NCBI RefSeq assembly: GCF_001039355.2
Contig: NW_019775605.1
Span: 39,104-103,103, forward strand
Direction of reading: 5' to 3'
DNA length: 64,000 bases
From: Lingula anatina
Lineage: Eukaryota; Brachiopoda; Lingulata; Lingulida; Lingulidae
A model generated the notes under the pieces. It did no database searches and was not told the DNA's origin. It saw nothing but the letters and a program-made list of their open reading frames with translations. The stretch's first letter is position 1, and every line of letters starts with the position of its first letter. The translations under genes and the position numbers were made by a program. Positions 1-11,619 of this stretch are shown in pieces.

Positions 1-84
1 TTTGCACAGTTTTGGAATTGAGTCACTTGCTAGTTTTTTAGAGTCCATGTTACCTGTAGTGCTTAACAAACTTGGCTTTTTTAG

Positions 85-3000
85 GGTGAAGTTGAAGAGG
101 AAAAAGAAGACATATCTCTTCCACTAGAAAAGAAAAGAAAATTTGAGGGATGTGATAGTGAAATTGACACTCCACAAAATAAAAAGTCAAAAAGAAAAAA
201 CAAGAAAGTGAGTGTTTGCGCTTCAGTCTAATTTCCACATGAAAATTGAAAATATGATGAACACAGTTATACACAGAATACAGCTGCATACTTCATTTGT
301 AGTAAAGCAATGTGAATACTAATGGATAGAATGGAGGTTAGGAGGATGGGGATGGACTGGAAGGGGATACAAGAATATTTTTGCAAGAAAGTAATATTTT
401 GAAGGAACCTGCCTATTAAAACATTTGAAACTTGAAATACTCCAACAATCACAAAACCCTTTTATGTAGTCAATTAAACTAAAACTTTTATCATAAATTC
501 TCGAAAGCCATATCTGAAAACTTTAGATCATTACCAGTGACCTTTATCATTGCTAAATGGCTCTGTTTGATCTTATCATCAATCTTTTTTATTTTGCAAT
601 TTTTCATTTATATGCTTTGTATTATGTAACTGTCATCTGTTTTTTACACTGATGTAGCTTTTTGGCACAAGAAATATTATTTATTCATTATGTTTTGATA
701 ACAGAAAACCCTGAGTCAAGTCCTTGCTGAGCAGAAGCCTGAAGCAGTAACATGTTCAGACTTTATAGATTCAGTTCAGAAACATTTTCAAGACAAATTA
801 TCAGCAGTGGAAATGGATGAAGTGCAGCTTGATGGTGAGGAATATTTTTCTCTGAATTTTTGTCTCAGTACAAACATATTTGAATACATATAATTGTTAT
901 AAGCAAAAGTTGAACTTCTTGTTTTAAATTGGTGGTGATTTTTAGAGAAAACTTTCACACACTCTAATTCTCTAGTATATTATGTATCAGCTGTTGTTTC
1001 TACAAAATTCAAATTGTGGTTAGTCTTGTTATGTTTGTTCTGGTTGTTCTTTTTTTAAAACAATGACTTTGAGAAAAGCAGAAGAGAAATTGCACCTTGA
1101 TGATCATGTTGTTCAGGCATGCTTTAGAATGCTTTTAGCTGAAAAAAAGAGACCCTCTAGTTGTGATGACTGTTGTACTACCAAACAAAGAATAACTGAC
1201 ATAAAAAATCTTAAATTTATCACACGTTTCCAAATTCAAATAAATTATATTTTTAATTTTGTTAATTTATTCAAACACACAACAGTTTTGACCTATTAAT
1301 AATAAATTCTATTCTATAACAGCATTACTTAGACTACAATAACAATTTTAAAAGTACATATAGATATAGTAAAATATAAAATAGACATTTTCTCCATTGG
1401 GTACACAATATGTATAAAATATGTTATTTGTAATCAAAGAATAAATTGAAAAAACAGTAAGCCTAGCCTTGTCTTTTGTAAGAGACAAATGCCTACTTGT
1501 TGCCATAGACAGTTTCTGATCAATGAACCTATTTTTTTTTCCTTATTCTAGACAGTCATTTTATGAAATGTGCATCCTTGAACTGCCAGGTGGCTGACTA
1601 TATGAGACAGGTTCTCCCCAAGTGGAAGCGTTTGGTGAAAGTCCAGAAGCAGGAGAATGGAGCACCTCTAGTGCTGGTTATTTGTAGTGCCGCATCCAGG
1701 GCAGTTCACCTCAACAGGTCAGTTAACTTTACCGCGGCAAAACTGCTCTTTCATCCAGTTAATCAAATCAGGCAGGAAAGCTCAGGGCAGAAGCACTTGA
1801 TTTAACATGTTTGTTTATTTTTGTGTTTCACTTAAAGGATAGCAGATCTGAAAGGTGGCCTTTGATTTTTTTTTTCTCCACAAAGTAGTTGTATAATGGG
1901 ATTGCTATTAAAACATCCCATCTATTACCTGTGATGAATTATTGCATGGAATAAAAAGAAGTTATTTATATGAATATGTCTAATTAGAAAAAATAGATAA
2001 TTTTTTCTTACTTAAAACATCCCATCTATTACCTGTGATGAATTATTGCATGGAATAAAAAAAGGTTATATATATGAATATGTCTAATTAGAAAAAATAG
2101 ATAATTTTTACTTTTTTTTACAATTTTAGATAAAATTTCAGACCAATTCGATTATAATGGTTTTCAGTTGTTTCTCCATTATGTCAATTACAGAGAAATA
2201 CAGAAAACATTCAAAGAAAAGTGTAAAGTGGCTAAACTATTTGCCAAGCACATGAAGGTAAATTGCTTGCTGACATTAGAATTAAGTGATGAATATGGAT
2301 TAGGTTGTCCCAAGTTATTTGATGGTGATGCCTCAGTAGCACAAATGTCTGTAGAATGGGTATGTTAAGACCTGGGCCCCATAACTCGAAAGCATCGTGT
2401 ATTGCAAATAGCGATATCACATAGAGGCTACAATGTATTATATGAGCGAGTTATGGAATCAAGATGCTTGTGCTCGGTTGCAGTGCGCGATGCTTTCGAG
2501 TTACGGGGCCCTGGTTTAGCTTAAACAGTCTCACTAACATCACCAGGAGCGACCCCATTTTAAATCTCACAAGAAGCAGTTTGGTCATTTGGCAACATTA
2601 TGTAGAACAATTTTTAAATATGAATTATGTATATGATTTAAGAGGCTTGAAAAAATTGATCTCCATTAGTATGAAGGGCCGTTATTAAAATATGTATGTA
2701 AAAATGGGTTTTGTTTTGAAAATGCAGATAGAAGAACAGAAGAAGTACTTGGACAGTACAGTGATCCAGATGGGAGTAGGTACACCTCACAGGATAAATG
2801 CCCTTATTGAGGAAGGTAGGGTGCATTTCAACTATTAAGTACATGTGTTAGAATGTTAATATTTTCAGTGATTTATAGCAGGCTTGAAGTTTTAAGATTT
2901 TTTCTCGTTCTTAAATATTAAATAACCTGATTATAAATTGATATATCTGTTACACTTGGCACTCATTCAATTTGACATGAACAAGTCCTCCCTTGAACCG

Positions 3001-3258
3001 AAAATAAAAATTATGATTTGATGTGAATGATACGGTTAGCTAGCAAAGCCAGAATTAAATTGACTGCACATTTGATTTGTTTTAGGTGCTCTAAAAGTTG
3101 ACCAGATTCAACACATAATTCTTGACTGGATGTGGCGAGACCAGAGGTTGCGGCAAATGATATCTATACCAGAAATCAAAGAGGAACTTTTAGAACTCTT
3201 CAAGAAGCACCTTTTTAAGCTTGTTAGACAGAAGAATGTTACAATAGGCCTTGTATGA
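85..3258 (+). CDS. CMSS1: CMSS1 (Cms1 small-subunit homolog), 3' part, six exons
   Basis: Exons read as 85-207, 705-834, 1552-1717, 2194-2257, 2728-2815 and 3086-3258 (stop TGA 3256-3258). All have AG/GT borders and matching phases, giving 247 residues. The first exon in the window opens in phase 0 with an acidic stretch and a lysine-rich nuclear-type segment, so the 5' end lies outside the window. Family-diagnostic blocks in order: LVLVICSAASRAVHLNR, KLFAKHMK, GVGTPHRI, LDWMWRDQRLRQM, IPEIKEELLELF, ending TIGLV. These agree with vertebrate CMSS1 as I know it. The family is related to yeast Cms1, linked to the 90S pre-ribosome, and resembles a degenerate DEAD-box helicase fold; a nucleolar role is therefore inferred from homology. 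Its 3' end faces the VWA-TSP1 gene. Confidence 0.93.
1908..2110 (+). repeat. Two-copy direct tandem repeat, period 104 bp
   Basis: The segment starting ttaaaacatcccatctatta at 1908 recurs at 2012 with only a few changes. Each copy is about 98 bp. It lies in the CMSS1 intron between the exons ending at 1717 and starting at 2194, and does not touch a splice site. It looks like a simple recent duplication. Confidence 0.9.
2370..2515. mobile_element. MITE-like element with 28-bp terminal inverted repeats
   Basis: The left end 2370-2397 (acctgggccccataactcga...) is the reverse complement of the right end 2488-2515 with two mismatches in 28 bases. The 90-bp interior has no useful ORF. It sits in the CMSS1 intron between the exons ending at 2257 and starting at 2728. 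Size, non-coding interior and inverted ends fit a miniature inverted-repeat transposable element. Target-site duplication is not clear (TTA on both sides at best), so the superfamily is open. Confidence 0.75.
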
Positions 3259-3274
3259 TGTGTTTGAGCGTATT

Positions 3275-3277
<3 letters not shown>

Positions 3278-3306
<29 letters not shown>

Positions 3307-3373
3307 GTTATCTGGATTTCAGTACTGTGTGTTTGTGTGTGTGAGAGAGAGAGAGAAAGAGACAGAGAGAAAG
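3278..3373. repeat. Low complexity: T tract, then GT and GA repeats
   Basis: A run of 29 T (3278-3306) is followed by GT-rich and GA-rich tracts (about 3327-3373) in the CMSS1 3' UTR. It produces a spurious serine/histidine- and lysine-rich antisense ORF. Confidence 0.95.
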
Positions 3374-3388
3374 ATTGTGTTGTGTTAA

Positions 3389-3394
3389 AATAAA
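3389..3394 (+). promoter_or_regulatory. Poly(A) signal for CMSS1
   Basis: AATAAA lies 131 bases after the CMSS1 stop codon, on the coding strand. It is the first canonical hexamer after the stop. Confidence 0.6.
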
Positions 3395-4006
3395 ACCGAT
3401 GGGGTTCAACATGTTTATTTACAAAAGAAACAAATGTTAGTTTTATATTATATCTGCTAAGTGGCATGAATTTTAAGGGTATTTCTATGAAAATGTTTAC
3501 AAGTTCTTTATAGTTGCAGTTTCCCAATTTGTTAGTAGGGATTAAAAGCATTGAAGCAAGTCAAACCATTTTGATTGTTCTCACATTTATTCACATATGA
3601 AATATCACAGTATATTTGAACAAGGCAAACTGCTTTCCAAGAGTACATAAAAATATATGAATGAGTTACATGCAAGCTGCATATGTACATATGAAATGTA
3701 TAAATACAAAGAATATATGCGTAATAAATTAATCTTAAGAGATGTCTTCTTTGGCTGATCGCTTTTCCCAGTTATATCCGTCACATTTTTTTTTTTTTTT
3801 TGATAGGCAATTCCCTATGAAATAGGAAGTAATTGTATCTAGACAGGAAACCTGGGCGTTATGACGGTTGATAACGCTGTTTTACAACCCATCACTCCGA
3901 TGACAAGCATCCTGAAATTTTGAAATAAGTGAAATTTCTGGAATTCTTAATACACTAATTTAAAGTGAAACCCCAAAGGATATGGGTACTAATAGTTCGT
4001 AGAACT

Positions 4007-4012
4007 TTTATT
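4007..4012 (-). promoter_or_regulatory. Candidate poly(A) signal for the VWA-TSP1 gene
   Basis: TTTATT on the + strand reads AATAAA on the minus strand, about 310 bases after the minus-strand stop at 4321. The 3' UTR would run from 4320 to about 3990. Other hexamers lie further on, so the cleavage site is uncertain. Confidence 0.4.
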
Positions 4013-4320
4013 TTAGAACAGATAAGCCCCGAAAACATCCCAGATATTTTGAATTCAATTCTACATAAATTCTAATTAACTTCACTGAAGAAAAATTTAA
4101 AAATTCTCCCTTCTAATTTCGTTTTTGAAAATATCCCAGAAGTGGAATCGAATGAAGTCGAGCGAAAAACGAGATGAGACGCTCCACACTGATCCGCAGG
4201 CAGACTTTGTGCATAGACGTTCCTGAGACTCACTGACGCGGACAAAAAGTGGAAATATTCCTTGGTATTCCTGGGTGAAAAGCACCAGTTAACGTAGCAC
4301 CACGCAGATCTTAATCTGTG

Positions 4321-7300
4321 CTATCGGGTACCTGAAAATAAAATGTTTTTTGATGAATAAAATACGTTATCTACGATTTTCATTTATCTATATTGTGAAA
4401 AAAACGCTACGCGAACCTTCCACTTGTAAAAAAAAATCCAGCATTTGGTCTTGTTCAATCAAGAGTACCAGAATAACTTATTACGCTACAGACAAGGGAG
4501 GAAGATCGCAACTGACAATTAGTGTTTGACTGGTGCCGCGTTCACTAATGATCGTCTGCAGACTGAAATTTAAACATCCAAGTTTTGACTCTAGTGATTG
4601 TAGAACTCGTTTTCAAGAAGAAACGGGATAATATGAAGTGCGATGAATTCATAAATTTAAGGTTGACAGTGGCATTACCAATCAAAGGTGGGTGTTAAAT
4701 TACTTTTGAACAATAGGTCGCGCCCGGTGGCTCAATCATATAAGCCTGATGACAATTTCTGCATCAATTTTAAACCGTCTCTAAAACTTAATAGGAGTGG
4801 GAATAAATAGTCTAAAGAATATCTTGATTTCATGAGGAATTGCGCCTTCGCTACCCATGCAAATGGAATGTGAAATTGCTGTTACGTCGTTGAAAAGGTT
4901 ACGACGAAATTACTTTCCTGTTATAGCAATACACGTTTATACCTCCTCCACCCCCCCCCCCCAAAAAAAAAAAGAAAGAGAAAAAGAAAAAAGAAAACGT
5001 TCACACTTATTTCCTGTGCATCCTTACCTTCACATGCTTTTTCTGCAACCATTTCTTTAATCTGTGCTAACGAATTGTAGTCAATCGCACGGAATACGTG
5101 GCTGTGGACGGGAGAGGTAGCTATGCTGTAGAGTTCCCTAAAGTTCACTTGGCCACCTATTCCCAACGCGAGGACAATGGGCGGGGACGAAGTGAATTTT
5201 TTTAACTTTGCCGCAGCCTCAGAGGTCTTTTCCGGGTAATATGACTGGCCATCAGAAATTACAATCACAACTTTCTTGGCGTCGGCTCTGGCACCAAACT
5301 GAGGTTTCAGAAAACGTCCTGTCATTACTTTTTCCAGAGCTTTGTCTGTTCGTGTACCTCCTCCCATTTGTTGCACGGCTAACATGTGACGGAGAAGATA
5401 GTCTTTCTTGCTGTATGTGTTCAGGTAAAATTGATCACGGGGGCGGTCGCTGAAAAGCATGAGAGCAACTTGGGTTTTATCTTTCCCGATGTTAAATTCA
5501 GCTACCACGTCGCGCAGAAAAATCCTTAACTTCTTGAAATCTTCTGGCCAAATACTTGAAGATGCGTCGACCACAAATACTATGTCGGCAGGATTTTCTC
5601 CGCATTTCACCAGTTCGGGTTTGGCTGAAGAAAAAAAAATCGAAGAAAATTACTTGGGTAATTCAACTTGTCTCTATATTTTGAACTATCAAGATATAGT
5701 TCTTTAGACTAAAAGCAATCATCAAGCCTAAACATAACTATATAGGACTTACATTCGTCTGCACAGGCTTTTTTGTTGCATTCTTGAGATTGCTCCCTAT
5801 CCCCTTGGCATTCTTGTCCCCCGTGTGCAGGTGCTGGGTTGTCACATGCTCTCTGTCGTGTCTGTTTACCGCCTCCACATGGGACAGAACACTTTGTCCA
5901 ACCAGACCAGTCGCCCCAATTACCAGCAACTGGAAGATGTAAAGTTACATTAATATTGATAATAAGCGAAAAGAGCCACATTTGTTATTAGCAAGAATCA
6001 GCTGTCTGTCTTTTGGAAAATGAATTAAAAAGAATCATTTGCCGGTAAAGGAACTGTTTGAGATTAACATTAGAAAAACGAAATGGCCCTCACTCGCTTA
6101 TTTCAAGCTTAGACGGTCTCAACGAAGGTCATCAACAAAGCGCTGTATGTACCCACCTGGACACTCCTTTACTTTGCAGCTTTGTTGCATTGTGGTCTCC
6201 CCCTGTCCACACGGCAGTCCACCATAAGACGGAGGCATGCACACTCGCATCTTCATCTTTTTACCTTCCCCGCAGGTTGCGCTACATGCTGTCCAAGCAC
6301 TCCACGATGTCCAGTAACCATCGATTGGACAGAGGTCAGTGTTACACGAGACTGTCTCCTCGTCCGCTCCATTACAATCTTTTCCGCCATGCTGAGGAGG
6401 CACGCACTTTCTTTTGCGCGATTTTGTGCCTCCTTCACAGCTTTTCGTACAAGATGACCACGGACTCCACGGCTCCCATTTTCCATTCACTGGACATTTT
6501 TGAGTATTACAGGATAGCGTTTCTTTCGTATCGCCTCGGCAGTCTTCTCCGCCGTTGCTTGGTTTTGGTGCTGTGCAGGTGCGAGTCCGTACTGCCAAAC
6601 CGCCACCGCAACTAACACTGCAATCAGTTTGTTCCCAATCTGACCAACCGCCATTCACGGGGCACTCTCGAACTTTGCACGGGACAATATCCTCGTCAAG
6701 GCCAACGCAATCTTCCCCTCCTCGTTCCGGAGCAGGTGAATTACAGTAACGAAAACGCCTTTTGAAACCGCTATCACACGAACTGGAACAGCTACTCCAC
6801 TCCGCCCATGTTGACCAAGCACCGTCCAAAGGCATAGAACACGGCTGCAGATTGCATGAGCTTATCTCTTCTTTATCCCCCTTGCACGGCTGCCCGCCAT
6901 GTTTAGGGGTGGGATCATTGCACATTCGATATCGCGTTTTCGTCCCCCCTTCACATGACTTAGAACACGTGCTCCACGGACTCCAGTGAGACCAGTTCCC
7001 GTCTTCCGGGCAGTTTTGAATATTGCACCCTCTGAAATCTGCTTTAGAGCCATGGCAGTTTTTTCCGAAGTGTGCCGGGGAGGGGTTATTGCACAATCTC
7101 ATTCTATGTTGAGTACCACCTCCACAAGTGAGTGTGCAGGTGGTCCATGATTCCCAAGTGTTCCATCCGCCATGGATCGGAGGAGGAGTTGTCCCTAAAA
7201 AGTATCCAATAATTTTTTTTACGTTTTACATATTATCAATATTACCAGTTACCTACCATTGCATTACAGAATTGTGAAGGATGCATTTAACTGATTTTTC

Positions 7301-10300
7301 ACTATGATTATTTTCCATCATGTACTTTTAAATGAATTTTCTTACTTTTAGATGTGAATGAAAACGAAAGATTGTTTTAAAATGGCAAGTTCTAATGGAA
7401 GTTAGCGCGGTGCTTCAAAGACAAGTGTTTTTCCAGATTCTGAAGAGCATTTGGGTTTTTTCTAAGATCATATTCTCTTACGCTGAAATAACTAGAGATG
7501 TAAGACGGTAAATGTTGCGTCTTTGAGAGTGCCTTATCTTTTTGCGGTCAACGATTCTATTAGCTGGTTGCACACCCCTGTGAGCAGTATTTACCAAAAT
7601 GTGGTTACCTGAAGTTGCTGCTGGATCGTTTAACACGCCACAAGTTTTCCGTGTTAACTCATCTCGGATCTTATAAAGAGCATCATATCCTTTGACCGTG
7701 AAGACATTCTCAGGTTTACTGGCAATACGTTTTATTTCCGAGAAATCTGCAATTTCGCCAACTCCAATGGCAAACATTTTAATGCCCGCCTCTTTTGCCG
7801 CCTTGGCCGCACTGTCCGTCTCAGTGGGTACGGTTGATAAGCCGTCTGTTATGACTATTCCGATCTTTCTCGCGCCTGGCCGCGCTCCATTTCTGGTGGA
7901 GAAAACATCACGCCTCATAGTTATCAGCGCATCCCCAGTGTAGGTTTCTCCAGGCCTTTGTCGGATTTTATCGATAGCCTTTACCACATCAGCAGTGGTG
8001 TGGTATTCGTTGAGGAAAAACTGTACTTGTGGCTGACTACTGAATATCAAAACAGCAACTTGAATCTTGTTCTTCGAAATACTGAATGAGCTAACTACAT
8101 CTTTCACAAATTTGAGCTGTTGTGTGAAGTCCACTCTCCATATACTTCTTGAGGAGTCGAGAACAAACACTATGTCTGCAGGAGTCATGCCACAGTCGGT
8201 TGCTGAAATTAAAAAGAATAAAATGAAAATATAGATTAATCTAAACATGAAAATTCTCAGACACAAGCCTAAAATTTTCCGTACCGTTTGCTTACGGCCA
8301 ACCTGGTCGGAGGCCTTCATCAAACTGACGTGAGTAGATTAATTTAACAGAAAAACTTAAAAATATGTATTTATTTTTCTCGGATTCTTTCCTTAAAATT
8401 TGATTTTCTTTCAATTGTTTAGTTTTAGTTTCTGTATAGATATTATGACAGATCGGATTCGATGTGATTCAGATAAATCAAATTAAACTGAACGGAAAAT
8501 GATGTAAGAAAGAAAACATGTTAATGACGCCTTAGAAGCAAAAAAACGGGAACAATGTATATCCGGCGCAACTAACCTGTGGTGGTGCGTGGTTTGGGCG
8601 TTTTTGTCGCTGTCTCTATGGGAATGTCTCCTCTGTATCGCGAGAATTTGGGTCCTGCAGAAAAAAATACACTATATCAGTAACAAGGTTAATGTAAACG
8701 GGTTCCGTAATAACATTTTATCAAAGGCTGTAATAATGAGATGCGGGGTCTTTCAGAAAAATTAGGACACAACACAGGTGCCAGTGGCAGCATTAGTACA
8801 CGGTAACTCCCCCAGCTTGTCATTGATCAACCCAGAGATGGATTTTTTACAATGCAAGTCGCGAACCTTGCCTACAGGTAGCATTAAGTATTTGTGTTGA
8901 TGAAAACCTTACTAATGGATTACTACTGGGTGAGAACTTTACAGCCGTTCAATGGTGTTGACCTTGTTGAGGTTTCGCATATATGTTTATCTATTTCTAA
9001 TGCTCTGTATATCAGTCGTAACACGTGGAGTTGGAGGACACGAACTTGCGCAGAAAAAACATGAGTTTTGGTTAAAAGGATATGTCTGCTCTAGAAATTT
9101 GATGCATTCCTTGCGATAGCACGTACGGTGAGGAAGGTCAGAAAGATACAATGTTTCCAATTCGATGCATGCTCCGCAGGCCAGACAGCGTGTATTCTCT
9201 CTCACTTCACAGGCGGTATCTCAGACATAATACCAGCAAGTACGAGGAGTTCATCGGTAATAAACACCGCTGGCTCTGCTGCATGAAATATTGCGATAAT
9301 TTTACTTATTATATGATTAATAAAATTGCCAGTTCGTTGCCGGTAGCTTTGAAGTTTTTTTATTCGCACAGTATGTTGGCTAAGGTGAAGGTAATGATAG
9401 AAAGAGGTGGAACCAGTAAACGTAGAAAATATTCCATATGACATATTTTCTTGTAAGTAGAAGCAAGCAAACAAAACCCCGGCAGTCAGTTCTGTTGACC
9501 CGCTATATTTGCATGCACGTGAGTTATTACAAAATTAAACCACTGGGGCTAAATTTTATTTCGAGGAGTATTCAAAACACGTACTTTTTCTGTTAACATC
9601 ATTTGCTTCACAACCTCTGCAGGCTGATAAATAACCAGTCTGGCCGGACGGCCGTCTCAATCCGGCCACTTATATAATGGCTAATTAGGTTCCATATACC
9701 TATCGGGGCGAGCTTGAGATACACAAGTAGCTGCTGGGCTAATGTTAACGTAACACGAAAGGCAAATTTGACATATAAAATAATGATCACTGGAGCAAGG
9801 TGTGCTTCATTTTTTTATATTTAGGGTATGAACTCCAGGTATATATATTTTTGTACACCTGCATTACCTGAGTGATGGGAATTTGCACCGCGCTTGACTG
9901 ACTATCATGACTTGCCAACCAACCAAGACATCAAAGGCAAAGGCTTGTGGTTCGAGATAAGAATTGCTCATTTGCTCAGAGTTCTCATTAATGTTGTGAA
10001 AACATACTTGACCATAGGAAACCTGAAAATCCGCTATCCCCGTAAATAACTGAGTTAGCTGTGTATTTTTTGGATAACAAAAACCAAACATAATCACTGA
10101 ACGTGTTAGTTCGTGTCCATTTTTTTGTTTTGTTTACTGCCAGGAAAACGAATCTTGTATCTTGAGCAGTGAATAGCCAATCACCACCTTGTTTCTTTGA
10201 TCTCTCGGACACTTTCAGTGTATCTCACCTGCAAGATGTATACATATATCTTTTATCAGTGAGACTTTTTATATACCTCCTGTAGATTGCATTCGTTTTT

Positions 10301-11515
10301 TCTTTTCATTTCCCATCACCTAAATCGTTATAGCCAATCGTAAAGCTTTGTGTTCAGTGAAGTAATCGTCATTTTAGATGCTTACTAATTAGATTTACCC
10401 TTTTACCCAGTTGTTAAACTTTCCTGTCGGACCCTTTCAACTTAATTACTGAAATATTTTGTATAAGACTGAAAATAGTCGAACCAGCTCCACAAACTTT
10501 TAAAAGTTTATCCATAAGGTATTGTCTTAAAGTAAATTTCACAAAGACAGCCCGGGGGAAACGTGAACAATTCAGAAGGATATTAATTCCCTGTTAGATG
10601 CTCCCTTTCAAACAGTGTTTCCTCTTAGTTATATACACATTTTTATTTGTCAAACATGTGCTAATTGGTCAATGTTTGCACTATTCAGGTAAAGAAACAT
10701 TGGGTCAGACCCAGGAACTGGCCAAACTCATGCCTGGTAAATAAAGAAAACTTGTTTAACGGCAGCCTACTACACAATTTGACTGACTGATTAGCTTAAA
10801 ATCCACAAAAAGTTGCCTGAATATGCTTCCTGCAAACAAATCAATTAAGCAACATTTCGATGATAAGAGTTCCGACGCAAGCTGTTAAATCTGCGAATTT
10901 TTCTCACGAGCACCTGAAAGTTTTGGGAATAGACAGGTATTTATGTTACCGATCAAAGGCATTTTTCAAATCAATTATGTTTATTCAGAACCAAATAACT
11001 GGCGCTTTATTTTAATTAATAATGCAAGACACGCCTATTAGTATTAAACTTCGCAGACTTAAAAAAAGAAGCCCAACAAGAGCTTGCTATCCAAGCACCA
11101 TTGAAAAGCAATTATATTGGAAGAACACTTACGTTCCGGAACAGCATGGATTTCCCATAACCCAAGTAATACTATCTGAAACAATGAAGGATTGGATTTT
11201 AAAAGCTGGATATACTTGTCCGTGGTATCCAGTAATCTTAATCTTGCTAATTTAAAGGTGAGAAGGATGGAGGCTAAACAACCTGTTTCCCCCATCATAT
11301 ATTGCAGTCCTCTTAGCTTAAGTGCGTACTGTATTTATGTGTAAAGAATGCCTCTTTTTTCTACATCACTAAAAAAGTAGCAGTACTGGTTTACACATGA
11401 CATGAATAAATTACAAAAACTAATGCAATGAAAATTAAGCACTGATGCATAGAATAAAGATACTTACCAATGAAATATATAAAGAAGATATCCTAGAGAT
11501 TGTGAACCGTTCCAT
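4321..11515 (-). CDS. Secreted VWA-TSP1(x7)-VWA protein, coadhesin-like, complete
   Basis: Eight exons on the minus strand: 11515-11468, 11175-11133, 8654-8577, 8202-7609, 7194-6157, 5929-5753, 5624-5028 and 4331-4321, with phases agreeing at every join, giving 861 residues. Residues 1 to about 27 form a signal peptide with hydrophobic core SSLYISLIVLLGLW split across exons 1 and 2. A Thr/Pro linker follows, then VWA1 (about 57-254; MIDAS DSSRS, ITDG), six TSP1 repeats on one exon (255-600), a seventh (601-659), and VWA2 (660-858; MIDAS DASSS, ISDG), ending CEGTR. Each TSP1 has the W..W..C...C core and six cysteines. The domain set matches coral coadhesin and other metazoan matrix or adhesion proteins. 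An extracellular, divalent-ion-dependent adhesive role is inferred; no transmembrane segment is seen. The tiny last exon is the least certain part. Confidence 0.9.
4951..5002. repeat. Poly-C followed by A/G-rich tract
   Basis: About 14 C, then A-rich and GAAA-rich sequence, in the last intron of the VWA-TSP1 gene just after the VWA2 exon. On the minus strand this is a T-rich then G-rich run that extends the VWA2 reading frame spuriously past its splice donor. Confidence 0.9.
8655..11132 (-). other. Intron 2 of the VWA-TSP1 gene, no further gene seen
   Basis: A 2.5-kb intron between the 43-nt signal-peptide exon and the 78-nt linker exon. I looked for additional exons on both strands. Short open stretches with isolated splice-like dinucleotides exist, for example near 9570-9610 and 9990-10030, but none is needed, because exons 2 and 3 join in frame (C|GA, Arg). 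Confidence 0.6.
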
Positions 11516-11602
11516 TTTAGATTAAATGGAAGGGTCTGCAGGTATCTGAGGTATCGCTGTCAAAATGTCCCTTTCTGCGGGCAGTCCTTGGGCCATCTCC
11601 TG

Positions 11603-11609
11603 TTTTATA
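11603..11609 (-). promoter_or_regulatory. TATA box of the VWA-TSP1 gene
   Basis: The minus strand reads CTATAAAACAG. It lies 88 to 94 bases upstream of the initiator ATG at 11515. A start site about 30 bases downstream would give a 5' UTR of about 60 bases with no upstream ATG, since the ATG at 11596 would fall before the start site. Confidence 0.6.
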
Positions 11610-11619
11610 GCTGTCACTG

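Noticed and set aside
3108-3551. 147-codon minus-strand open frame
   Set aside because: Antisense to the last CMSS1 exon and driven by T, GT and GA tracts (serine/histidine and lysine runs); no family features.
6058-6615. 185-codon plus-strand open frame
   Set aside because: Shadow of the minus-strand exon with six TSP1 repeats, whose cysteine and tryptophan spacing is unmistakable.
8987-9205. Cysteine-rich minus-strand frame of 72 codons
   Set aside because: Starts at GTG, lies inside a VWA-TSP1 intron, has no acceptor or donor with a workable phase, and the flanking exons already join in frame.
11594-11596. Upstream ATG in front of the VWA-TSP1 gene
   Set aside because: It lies only about 7 bases downstream of the TATA box, so it should precede the transcription start and not be in the mRNA.
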